DNA of 15,475 bases from Rhodobacterales bacterium UBA7416 (GCA_002469545.1 DKMK01000050.1:1-15475), one strand, 5' to 3'; shown: positions 7,638-13,970, counted from the first letter of the stretch. The notes: generated by a model from the sequence alone, not told the origin. Made by a program: numbers and translations.

Positions 7638-8269
7638 GCCCATCCCCCGAAACATTGATGAAATACCTGCTGATGTTGAAAAACAACGGCATCCGCGACC
7701 AACGCGTTCTGCATGCAATGGAACTCATCCCACGCGACCCCTTTGCCACAGGCGCATTCATTGATCGCGCCTACGAAGACACGGCATTACCCATCGCATC
7801 AGGTCAAACCCTGTCCCAACCCTCAATCGTTGGCAAAATGACCCAAGCCTTAAACGCAGGCCCGCGTGACAAAGTTCTGGAAATCGGCACAGGCACAGGT
7901 TTTCAAGCCGCCGTGCTGTCCCAGCTGGCACGCCGCGTCTATACGGTGGAACGTTTCGCCAAACTCGCACAAACCGCTAACCGCACCCTCAACGACCTCG
8001 GCTTGGTCAATGTTACCGTCATAACGGGCGACGGATCACTTGGTTTACCCAACCAAGCCCCCTTTGACCGTATCATTTTAACCGCAGCCGCCGAAGACCC
8101 TCCCGCAAACCTCTTGGCTCAATTGAAAGAGGGCGGTATTATGGTATTACCGGTGGGGCAATCCAGCACGGTTCAAACGCTGATAAAAATAACAAAAACC
8201 AGCACAGGTTTGGACTACGAAGAGCTCCAAGAAGTTCGCTTCGTTCCATTGGTGGCAGGACTTGCTTGA
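7634..8269 (+). CDS. pcm: protein-L-isoaspartate O-methyltransferase
   Basis: PCMT of 211 residues, close to the family norm. It methylates isoaspartyl residues formed by ageing of Asp and Asn, using S-adenosylmethionine, and so allows their repair in the cytoplasm. The family-specific segment DTALPIASGQTLSQPSIVGKMTQAL (49-73), the SAM-binding glycine motif VLEIGTGTGFQAAVL (81-95) ending in the acidic VYTVE (102-106), GDGSLGLP (132-139), FDRIILTAAA (144-153) and the closing VRFVPLVAG (201-209) are all intact. The ATG lies within the surE stop (ATGA overlap), and there is no separate promoter. A 7-bp inverted repeat covers its stop codon. Confidence 0.96.
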   Translation: MSPSPETLMKYLLMLKNNGIRDQRVLHAMELIPRDPFATGAFIDRAYEDTALPIASGQTLSQPSIVGKMTQALNAGPRDKVLEIGTGTGFQAAVLSQLARRVYTVERFAKLAQTANRTLNDLGLVNVTVITGDGSLGLPNQAPFDRIILTAAAEDPPANLLAQLKEGGIMVLPVGQSSTVQTLIKITKTSTGLDYEELQEVRFVPLVAGLA

Positions 8270-8283
8270 TAATTTGATCAAGC
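8264..8283 (+). terminator. hairpin spanning the pcm stop codon
   Basis: GCTTGAT and ATCAAGC form a perfect 7-bp stem with a 6-base loop (AATTTG), and the left arm contains the TGA of pcm. No T-run follows. It could reduce read-through into nlpD or protect the surE-pcm message 3' end; a function is inferred only from symmetry and place. Confidence 0.3.
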
Positions 8284-8329
8284 GGTTCCAACGAAATAAG
8301 ACGGCAGTAAAACCCATAAGGACAGGCAC

Positions 8330-9409
8330 ATGTCATTGAAATTCAAAAAGATTACCCGCACAACGCTCGCGGTCACGGCACTTGGCCTGACCCTAACGGC
8401 CTGCGACGATAACTTTTCCCTTGGCGCATTGGGCGATAAAATCGACCGTCCACCATCAGCCGTCGCAGCAAACACCGACGAACGCCCACCAGCGGACGAA
8501 AACGGTGTCATCACCTACCCCCATTATCAGGTCGCAGTGGCCCAAAAAGGCGACACAGTCGTAACAGTTGCCGATCGTGTGGGGATTTCCGCCGATCGTT
8601 TGGCCCGCTATAACGGCCTAAACCCAGATGCACGCGTCCAACCAGGTGAAATTCTGGCGATCCCAAAAGGTGCCACACTGTCATCTACCGGCTCAATCGA
8701 AGACATCGCATCCTCCGCACTGGACAGCGCCCCATCATCAGCCCCCCAAGTCCAACAAGGCGACGAACCAGTACGCCACACAGTACGCTCAGGCGAAACC
8801 GCCTATTCGATCGCACGTTTGTACAATGTCTCTGTAACAGCATTGTCGTCATGGAACGGCCTTGGCCCTGACCTGTCAGTGCGCAACGGCCAACGCTTGT
8901 TGATCCCAACAACACCAGACGTCGCAGAACCACTACCTGTATCAAACCCGGGCGCAGGCACCCCCACACCAATTCCCGTAACATCGACAAAACCATTGCC
9001 AAAACCTGAAAAAGCGGTGGATACAAAACCGATTTCAGAAACAATAACAGCCGCGCCTTCCAGAATGGTAAAACCCGTTTCTGGCTCAGTCCTTCGCAGT
9101 TTCTCGAAAAAATCAGGTGGCAACGAAGGCATTGATTACGCCGCCGCCACAGGCACCACGGTAAAAGCCGCCGCCTCTGGCACAGTTGCCCTCATTTCCA
9201 AATCCGTTGGCGACACCACTATCGTCTTACTGCGCCACCCAAATAACCTGTACACGGTCTATTCAAACATTACGAACGTGGCATTGAAAAAGGGTCAAAA
9301 AGTAAACGCAGGCGAACCCGTAGGCATCGTCGCAGGCGGCTCGCCCCCCTTCGTCCACTTCGAAGTCCGCAAAGGCACCGAAGCCGTCGATCCGACGCCA
9401 TACCTATAA
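8330..9409 (+). CDS. nlpD: NlpD-like lipoprotein: two LysM domains and a degenerate LytM (M23) domain
   Basis: A 359-residue envelope protein. The N-terminus is a lipoprotein signal (KFKKITRT, hydrophobic run, lipobox LTAC with Cys25 as the lipid-modified residue). LysM domain 1 covers about 66-113 and LysM domain 2 about 149-193, both peptidoglycan-binding. A Pro/Thr-rich linker (about 195-240) leads to a LytM/M23 domain (about 245-359: GNEGIDYAAATGTTVKAAASG, then VHFEVRKGTEAVDPTPYL). Zinc ligands are largely lost: the first His is Asn265 (Asp269 kept), the usual YAH is YSN (311-313), and the HxH pair is FVH (341-343). As in E. coli NlpD, such domains do not cut peptidoglycan but activate amidases at the division septum. 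AAGGAC lies before the ATG. Position after surE-pcm supports the name; the alphaproteobacterial relative DipM is an alternative label. Confidence 0.88.
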   Translation: MSLKFKKITRTTLAVTALGLTLTACDDNFSLGALGDKIDRPPSAVAANTDERPPADENGVITYPHYQVAVAQKGDTVVTVADRVGISADRLARYNGLNPDARVQPGEILAIPKGATLSSTGSIEDIASSALDSAPSSAPQVQQGDEPVRHTVRSGETAYSIARLYNVSVTALSSWNGLGPDLSVRNGQRLLIPTTPDVAEPLPVSNPGAGTPTPIPVTSTKPLPKPEKAVDTKPISETITAAPSRMVKPVSGSVLRSFSKKSGGNEGIDYAAATGTTVKAAASGTVALISKSVGDTTIVLLRHPNNLYTVYSNITNVALKKGQKVNAGEPVGIVAGGSPPFVHFEVRKGTEAVDPTPYL

Positions 9410-9416
9410 CGAATTA

Positions 9417-9445
9417 GGCCCGACAACAGCCGCAGGCGTCGGGCC
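9417..9445 (+). terminator. GC-rich hairpin after nlpD
   Basis: GGCCCGAC and GTCGGGCC form a perfect 8-bp stem around a 13-base loop, beginning 7 bases after the nlpD stop. There is no T-run. It is the first of several overlapping symmetric elements in this convergent gap and shares its right end with the long inverted repeat. Confidence 0.5.
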
Positions 9446-9573
9446 AGCGCCTGCCCGTCCCGACGGGATGGCGCTCTACTATCTTGTACAATGTTATGAA
9501 GTCACTGATATGTCGCAGGCATAAAGAATATCAATGCGATGCGACACGCAATCCCACGGACAGGCGCTGGCCC
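9441..9573. repeat. long inverted repeat spanning the convergent gap
   Basis: The 18 bases at 9441-9458 (GGGCCAGCGCCTGCCCGT) are matched in inverted orientation at 9556-9573 with one mismatch, the outer 13 bases being perfect. The right arm ends exactly on the last base of the stop codon of the 64-residue gene. Inside lies a second inverted pair, TGTCGCA (9511-9517) and TGCGACA (9540-9546), and a TTGTACAA palindrome (9484-9491). The left arm also takes part in the local hairpins, so alternative pairings exclude one another. It may be a bidirectional terminator, a small non-autonomous repeat element, or a structured RNA. Confidence 0.6.
9446..9475 (+). terminator. second hairpin with a two-by-two internal loop
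   Basis: AGCGCC pairs with GGCGCT, a 2x2 mismatch follows, then CCCGT pairs with ACGGG around a 4-base loop. It abuts the preceding hairpin without a gap. It is nearly symmetric, so it could work for both the nlpD transcript and the minus-strand tat operon transcript converging on it. Confidence 0.45.
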
Positions 9574-9767
9574 TAGTGCTCACAAATATACACATCCCAA
9601 TTCCAACAGGTATCAATTAGCTCCACGCCAAACAGCGCGATATTGGGGATGTATCCAGATTGCGTTAGCAGATCTGGATTAAAGCCCGCCGTCGCAATCA
9701 CCGAAACAGTAATCACTGCAAACAATGCTGTCTTGAAATTCCACCTAAATTTGGATTGATCACTCAT
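9573..9767 (-). CDS. 64-residue single-span membrane protein, unrecognised
   Basis: I do not recognise this family. The protein has a polar, basic start (MSDQSKFRWNFK), one hydrophobic helix (about 13-28, TALFAVITVSVIATAG), and a short tail with Cys54 and Cys62 in CWNWDVYICEH. The Lys/Arg before the helix suggest the N-terminus stays inside, which would place the tail and its two cysteines in the periplasm, perhaps as a disulfide. The evidence that it is a gene is its ATGA overlap with the stop of the DUF815 ATPase, a spacing seen repeatedly in this operon, and its stop exactly at the edge of the inverted-repeat element. It is probably co-translated with the ATPase. Function unknown. Confidence 0.6.
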   Translation of the reverse strand: MSDQSKFRWNFKTALFAVITVSVIATAGFNPDLLTQSGYIPNIALFGVELIDTCWNWDVYICEH

Positions 9768-10594
9768 CCCAAACGCACACCCATACGCCCCGCCAAATCA
9801 ACGAAATACTGCCACGCCACACGCCCCGAACGCGATCCACGCGTTGCTTGCCATTCAATCGCCTCGGCGCGCAATTCAGCGTCACTAATTTCAACGCCAT
9901 ACCGATCACAATACCCACGAATAATCGCCAAATACGTATCTTGATCACAGGCATGAAAACCCAACCAAATCCCAAACCGATCGGACAAGGATACCTTTTC
10001 CTCAACCGCCTCGGCGGGGTTCACACCCGTTTGGCGCTCATTTTCAATCATATCACGTGGCATCAAATGACGACGGTTCGATGTGGCATAAAACAACACA
10101 TTCTCTGGTCGCCCTTCAACACCCCCATCCAAAACCGCCTTCAGCGATTTATATGCGGTGTCATCACCATCAAAACTCAGATCATCACAAAACAACAAGA
10201 ATCGCGCATCAGACCCGCGTAACAGATTCAACAACGCCCCAACGGATGCCAAATCCTCGCGCTGTATTTCGATCAACTTCACACCATCAACAGCACCATG
10301 CACCGCCTTAACCAACGACGATTTCCCCATCCCACGTGCGCCCCACAACAGCGCGTTATTCGCAGGTAATCCGCGGGAAAATTGCTCGGTGTTGGCACGT
10401 AAAACATCACGCGGATAATCAACCCCCAACAACAAATCAATATCAATACGTGAAACATTTGGTACAGGGATCAACGCCTGCGGGCTTGCCTGCCACAAAA
10501 AGGCATCACAGGCGGTAAAATCAGGAGTATCAAGTGGCGCTGGTGCCAACCGGTCCAGCGCGTCGGCGATGCGCTTTAACGCATCACCATTCAT
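9764..10594 (-). CDS. AAA+-type ATPase, DUF815 family
   Basis: A 276-residue cytoplasmic P-loop ATPase. An alpha-helical N-terminal part (1-60) with DAFLWQ (30-35) precedes LLLGVDYPRDVLRANTEQF (55-72), then Walker A GARGMGKSS (85-93), Walker B FLLFCDDLSF (132-141), sensor 1 YATSN (169-173), the arginine-containing SDRFGIWLGF (204-213) and a sensor-2-like GSRSGRVAWQYFVD (253-266). This arrangement, with ALLWGARGMGKSSLVKA and RRHLMPRDM, is characteristic of DUF815, sometimes annotated simply as ATP-binding protein. Its cellular role is not established. The ATG overlaps the TGA of tatC as ATGA, and its own stop overlaps the next small gene the same way. Tight coupling to tatC suggests an envelope or export-related job, but that is inference. 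Confidence 0.88.
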   Translation of the reverse strand: MNGDALKRIADALDRLAPAPLDTPDFTACDAFLWQASPQALIPVPNVSRIDIDLLLGVDYPRDVLRANTEQFSRGLPANNALLWGARGMGKSSLVKAVHGAVDGVKLIEIQREDLASVGALLNLLRGSDARFLLFCDDLSFDGDDTAYKSLKAVLDGGVEGRPENVLFYATSNRRHLMPRDMIENERQTGVNPAEAVEEKVSLSDRFGIWLGFHACDQDTYLAIIRGYCDRYGVEISDAELRAEAIEWQATRGSRSGRVAWQYFVDLAGRMGVRLG

Positions 10595-11478
10595 TCTTCG
10601 CCGTCCAACTCGTCATCGAAATAACCTTCGGCGCGTAACTGATCGTCTTTTTTCTTTTCAACCATGCGTACCAGCCAAATCGAAATCTCGTACAACAAGT
10701 AAACAACGGTAAACAAGATCACTTGGGTGATAACATCAGGTGGCGTCACAACAGCCGCCAAAACCAAAATACCAACAACCGCATACTTGCGCATATCACG
10801 TAAACCTTGGCTGGAAACGATCCCCGCCATGCCCAACAACGTCAACAACACAGGCAATTGGAAACACAAACCAAAGGCAAAAATGAACTTCAACGCCAAA
10901 TCCAAAGACTCGCGGATCGTACCCAAGAAATAGGTTTTCAATTCGTCCGATCCAGCAGGATCAGCAACCTCGCCCACTTCATCACCAGCTAACAGGTTCG
11001 TAACGGACGGTAACAGATCACCAAAACCGATGAAAAACCGCATTGCCAGTGGTGTAACAACATAATGCGCAAATGCCGCGCCTAACAAAAACAATGCAGG
11101 CGATGCGATAATAAACGGTAGAAACGCACCTTTTTCATTCCGATACAAACCAGGCGCAACAAAGCGCCACATTTGATACGCGATCACTGGGAATGCCACC
11201 ATTAACCCGCCAATGACAGAAATGCGAAACAAGACGAAAAACTTCTCTTGGGGAGCCGTGAAAATCAAACGCGCTTCTTGGCCACGTTCTTGCAAAATCT
11301 GCGAAATGGGTTCTGCCAAAAATTGTAACAACGGTTCGGCCACAACAAACACACCCAACATCGCCACAATGAACGCAACAACTGAATAAATCAGCCGCGT
11401 ACGTAATTCCGCTAGATGTTCGATCAATGGCGCAGCACTTGCCTCTACTTGATCTTCTTCGTTCAGGGCATCAGTCAT
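10591..11478 (-). CDS. tatC: Sec-independent (Tat) translocase subunit TatC
   Basis: TatC, 295 residues with six membrane segments; it binds twin-arginine signal peptides at the inner membrane. HLAELRTRLIYS (21-32) is the N-terminal signature. LIFTAPQEKFFVLFRIS (71-87) and YQMWRFVAPGLYRNEK (101-116) surround the signal-peptide site, with Glu115 matching E. coli Glu103. PPDVITQ (246-252) precedes the last membrane segments. The E. coli Glu170 position is Gln here (Gln207 in FGLCFQLPV), a variant I recall as common in alphaproteobacteria. It is longer than E. coli TatC (258) mainly through a longer periplasmic loop (about 155-188, rich in Asp/Glu/Gly) and an acidic C-tail ending DDELDGEE. The start codon directly follows the tatB stop (TAAATG, no gap). 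Confidence 0.97.
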   Translation of the reverse strand: MTDALNEEDQVEASAAPLIEHLAELRTRLIYSVVAFIVAMLGVFVVAEPLLQFLAEPISQILQERGQEARLIFTAPQEKFFVLFRISVIGGLMVAFPVIAYQMWRFVAPGLYRNEKGAFLPFIIASPALFLLGAAFAHYVVTPLAMRFFIGFGDLLPSVTNLLAGDEVGEVADPAGSDELKTYFLGTIRESLDLALKFIFAFGLCFQLPVLLTLLGMAGIVSSQGLRDMRKYAVVGILVLAAVVTPPDVITQVILFTVVYLLYEISIWLVRMVEKKKDDQLRAEGYFDDELDGEE

Positions 11479-12015
11479 TTAGGTTGCTTTCTTCGCCGCT
11501 GGCTTTTTTGCGGCAGGCTTCTTTGCAGCGGGCTTTTTCGCCGCCGGCTTAGATGCCGTTTTTGTCGCCGCTGATTTGGCTGCTGGCTTCTTCGCCACCG
11601 TTTTCTTAGCGGCAGGCTTTTTTGCGCTCTTCGCTGTCGCGGCCTTCTTCGCCGCTTCAACTTTCTTCGCTGCCGCCTTTTTGGCCGCCAACTTCTTGGT
11701 GACTTCCGCCGGTGGTTTAACCGATGGAACATCCGCCGCAGGCTTCAAATCCGAGCTATATTTCTCACTTGCACCCAAATTGTCCAAACCCAAATCTTTC
11801 AAACTGGACGCTTGATCGAAACTAGACTTGATATCATTCACGCCAGATTCTTCTGCCGCGTCATGCATAGCCGATTGGAAATCGCGTGCCATTCCACGGG
11901 CTTTGCCCACGAAATTACCCACTTTACGAAACATCTTAGGCAGGTCTTTGGGGCCCACGACGATTAATGCCACAACCCCAACGACGACCATCTCTGACAT
12001 GCCAATATCAAGCAT
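11479..12015 (-). CDS. tatB: Tat translocase subunit TatB with a Lys/Ala/Pro-rich repeat tail
   Basis: TatB, 178 residues. The N-terminus MLDIGMSEMVVVGVVALIVVGPKDLPKMFRKVG (1-33) contains the membrane helix, the Gly-Pro hinge (21-22) and the start of the amphipathic helix, and is textbook alphaproteobacterial TatB. GKARGMARDFQSAMHDAAEESGV (37-59) continues the amphipathic region. From about residue 107 to the end the protein is almost only Lys, Ala, Pro, Ser and Thr, ending in four tandem PAAKK units, resembling histone H1 or Hc1-type tails. TatB receives substrates from TatC; its C-terminal tail is dispensable and variable in known systems. The start lies 12 bases after tatA; no strong Shine-Dalgarno is seen, so coupling to tatA is likely. 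Confidence 0.94.
   Translation of the reverse strand: MLDIGMSEMVVVGVVALIVVGPKDLPKMFRKVGNFVGKARGMARDFQSAMHDAAEESGVNDIKSSFDQASSLKDLGLDNLGASEKYSSDLKPAADVPSVKPPAEVTKKLAAKKAAAKKVEAAKKAATAKSAKKPAAKKTVAKKPAAKSAATKTASKPAAKKPAAKKPAAKKPAAKKAT
11488..11547 (-). repeat. tatB: 15-base tandem repeats coding for PAAKK units in tatB
   Basis: Four consecutive copies of a 15-base unit encode residues 157-176 of TatB as PAAKK. The copies differ mainly at third codon positions, so they are not recent perfect duplications. More degenerate AKKPAAK-like units precede them up to about position 11700. Such tracts can change copy number by slippage without breaking the frame. Confidence 0.75.
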
Positions 12016-12027
12016 CAGATATCAATC

Positions 12028-12276
12028 TTATGATTTTGTTTTTGTGTCGTCAGGCGTCACATCTTTGGCAGTTTCGGCCGCATCCTCGATGGACGCTTCC
12101 ATTTCTTCTTTGCCTTCAGATACGCCCTTTTTGAACGCTGTGATGCCTTTGCCAACTTCGCCCATTAGGTTCGAAATCTTACCACGGCCAAACATGACCA
12201 AAACAACGACTGCGATCAACAACATGCCAGGCAAGCCAATGTTTTGGATAAAAAGTGGTGTCAGTGTCGTGTACAT
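12028..12276 (-). CDS. tatA: Tat translocase pore subunit TatA
   Basis: TatA, 82 residues. A short N-terminus (MYTTLTPLFIQN) leads to the membrane helix IGLPGMLLIAVVVLVMFG (13-30), the Phe-Gly hinge and the amphipathic helix GRGKISNLMGEVGKGITAFKKGVSEG (30-55), then an acidic tail. TatA oligomers form the passage for folded substrates held by TatBC. The open frame extends 17 residues upstream, but GGAGAC seven bases before the ATG at 12276, and the lack of family similarity upstream, decide for this start. In the 142-base gap upstream I see one possible -35 (TTGAAC, 12357-12352) but only a poor -10. First gene of tatA-tatB-tatC-DUF815-64-residue protein. Confidence 0.95.
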   Translation of the reverse strand: MYTTLTPLFIQNIGLPGMLLIAVVVLVMFGRGKISNLMGEVGKGITAFKKGVSEGKEEMEASIEDAAETAKDVTPDDTKTKS

Positions 12277-12396
12277 AATTAGTCTCCAGTGTACTGGGCG
12301 CGTTGGCCCGAAATTACATTCCCGCACAACACTTAGTGGTTTTTAGCCAAAGTTCAAATTGAAAACGCAATGTGCGACGTAAAAACACGTAATTCC

Positions 12397-12414
12397 GCGC
12401 GAATTCCATCGCGC
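12397..12414 (-). terminator. hairpin after the 91-residue gene
   Basis: GCGCGA and TCGCGC form a perfect 6-bp stem with a 6-base loop, 4 bases beyond the stop of the upstream minus-strand gene. Further along that strand, GTGTTTTTACG supplies a T-run, though some 12 bases away. A weak terminator separating this gene from tatA is plausible. Confidence 0.35.
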
Positions 12415-12418
12415 TGGC

Positions 12419-12694
12419 TCATGCTTTGTGTTTGATCGTCTTCACTTGGGTCGCCTCTGAATATTCTACGACACGCGCACCAACATTCATGAAGCTACCT
12501 CCAAGGTTATATCGCAATCCGAATTTGCCTGCTTCACGGTTAACTTCGCGGTGCAAAACACGCCCCGCACGCCGCTTCGCCAAAAAGCTGCCATTCCCGT
12601 CATTTAGGCCAAAATCTGTATTGATCTCGGCAATCTTAACCAGATTTTCACGGTGATACCGTTGAAAATCATCTTCGTTATCTATTCCAAACAT
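12419..12694 (-). CDS. 91-residue hypothetical protein
   Basis: I do not recognise this protein. It is soluble, charged and basic in its second half, without a signal peptide or membrane segment. It starts MFGIDNEDDFQRYHRENLVKI, continues EINTDFGLNDGNGSF and AKRRAGRVLHREVNREAGKFGLRYNLGG, and ends VKTIKHKA. I chose the ATG at 12694: GGGA lies six bases before it, whereas a GTG four codons upstream would place the initiation codon within that same Shine-Dalgarno. It stands alone, with hairpins on both sides, between the ABC ATPase gene and tatA. The frame fills the gap without overlapping another gene, which supports it being real. No function can be offered. Confidence 0.5.
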   Translation of the reverse strand: MFGIDNEDDFQRYHRENLVKIAEINTDFGLNDGNGSFLAKRRAGRVLHREVNREAGKFGLRYNLGGSFMNVGARVVEYSEATQVKTIKHKA

Positions 12695-12727
12695 GGCAAT
12701 TCCCACGTCAAATCGATTAATTTACGG

Positions 12728-12765
12728 CGCAAAGCAAAGTTTGCGAATCCCCCACTAATTTGGGG
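12728..12765. terminator. two tandem hairpins after the ABC ATPase gene
   Basis: CGCAAA and TTTGCG (12728-12733 and 12740-12745) form a 6-bp stem, and CCCCA and TGGGG (12750-12754 and 12761-12765) a 5-bp stem; each has a 6-base loop. They lie 58 to 95 bases beyond the ABC ATPase stop on the minus strand and in front of the 91-residue gene. They may end the ABC transcript, or belong to the leader of the next gene. No T-run directly follows. Confidence 0.3.
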
Positions 12766-12822
12766 CCATTTAACGTTTCATACCAGTTTTAGTAAAATTA
12801 AAACAGTGACTAATATCACACT

Positions 12823-13905
12823 CTATTTGTCGGCGAAAACAAAGCACCGGTCGCGACGCACGGACAGCCACAAAACCGTATCCGGTTTTGGTAAAAACAC
12901 ACCCGGAACAGTGACCTTCAAACAGACATCTTCATAATCCATTGCAAATTCCACCAACGAATTCTGCCCCATAAAGCGCGCACGCACGACCTGACCACGT
13001 GCAGGCGTTCCTTCTTCGATTGTCGGATTTGGCCCACGCCCAGCGCGATCAAAATCAATTTTTAAATGCTGTGGACGAATGACAATATCCACCTGCGTAC
13101 CGTCTTCATATCCAGGTGTTAAAAACGCCCCAAACGGCGTATTGGTCAACGCCCCCTCACAGTCCCCCGAAATCACATTAATATCAGAGAAGAATTCAGC
13201 AGCGCGGCGATCAACAGGGTTGTTATAAATATTATACGGTGCCCCAACCTGCACGATGCGGCCTTCGCGCATCAACGCAATCTGATCTGCCATACGCATT
13301 GCCTCTTCGGGTTCGTGCGTCACCAACAACACCGCCGTTCCCTCGTCTTTTAACAATGCCAACGTCGCATCACGCACATCATCACGCAAACGATTGTCTA
13401 ACCCTGAAAACGGCTCGTCCATCAATAAAACCCGTGGGCTTGGTGCCAATGCGCGCGCCAATGCCACGCGTTGTTGCTCACCACCCGACAGTTGATGTGG
13501 AAACTGATCCGCCATATCGCTCAAACCAACTCGTTCCAGCATATCCATCACACGCTCACGCTTTTGCGCACGTGTGCCTGTCAAACCAAACCCCACATTG
13601 CGAGCAACATTTAGATGCGGAAACAGCGCGAAATCTTGAAACATCAATCCAATGCCGCGCGCTTCTGGTGGAGCGTGGGACGCATCACTGCTGACCATCA
13701 CGCCATCAACCCAAACCTCGCCGCCATCTTGGCGATCAACACCAGCCGCCACACGCAATGTTGTGGATTTCCCACAGCCAGACGGCCCCAACAAACAGGT
13801 CACTTGCCCAGCGCTCAGCGTTAACGAAAGCCCATCAACAACCATCCGCCCATCGAAGCAACGGGCGATATCACGCAATTCCAATTGTATGTTTTGCTCT
13901 TCCAA
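12823..13905 (-). CDS. fbpC: ABC transporter ATP-binding protein, FbpC-like (ferric iron type) with TOBE domain
   Basis: A 360-residue importer ATPase. Walker A GPSGCGKST (40-48), Q-loop Gln90 (LMFQDFALFPHL), signature LSGGEQQR (139-146), Walker B VLLMDEP (159-165), D-loop SGLD (167-170) and switch His197 are all intact. The nucleotide-binding domain ends near 235 and a TOBE-type regulatory domain covers about 285-358. The segment DDVRDATLALLKDEGTAVLLVTHEPEEAMRMADQIALMREGRIVQVG is closest in my memory to FbpC, the ATPase of ferric-iron importers; other members of the spermidine/sulfate/iron importer class cannot be excluded. No permease or binding protein gene is in the window, so its partners lie elsewhere. 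The start is TTG at 13905, with GAGG five bases upstream and no ATG until residue 21, which would remove the first strand. Confidence 0.78.
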   Translation of the reverse strand: MEEQNIQLELRDIARCFDGRMVVDGLSLTLSAGQVTCLLGPSGCGKSTTLRVAAGVDRQDGGEVWVDGVMVSSDASHAPPEARGIGLMFQDFALFPHLNVARNVGFGLTGTRAQKRERVMDMLERVGLSDMADQFPHQLSGGEQQRVALARALAPSPRVLLMDEPFSGLDNRLRDDVRDATLALLKDEGTAVLLVTHEPEEAMRMADQIALMREGRIVQVGAPYNIYNNPVDRRAAEFFSDINVISGDCEGALTNTPFGAFLTPGYEDGTQVDIVIRPQHLKIDFDRAGRGPNPTIEEGTPARGQVVRARFMGQNSLVEFAMDYEDVCLKVTVPGVFLPKPDTVLWLSVRRDRCFVFADK

Positions 13906-13970
13906 GCCAACCTCTGTCGCACAACCCGACTGAATTGATCAGGTTTTAACTTGGCTTAACAGCGAAAATC

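Noticed and set aside
8685..9044. 119-codon minus-strand frame inside nlpD
   Set aside because: Antisense to the linker and second LysM domain; composition is shadow-like and no ribosome binding site or family match is apparent.
11576..11815. 79-codon Ala/Phe-rich plus-strand frame that looks like a membrane protein
   Set aside because: It is the antisense of the tatB Lys/Ala repeats: Lys codons read backwards as Phe/Leu and Ala codons as Gly/Ala. No separate evidence for translation.
12277..12327. N-terminal extension of TatA by 17 residues
   Set aside because: The Shine-Dalgarno GGAGAC lies within it in the right place for the downstream ATG, and the shorter protein matches the family.
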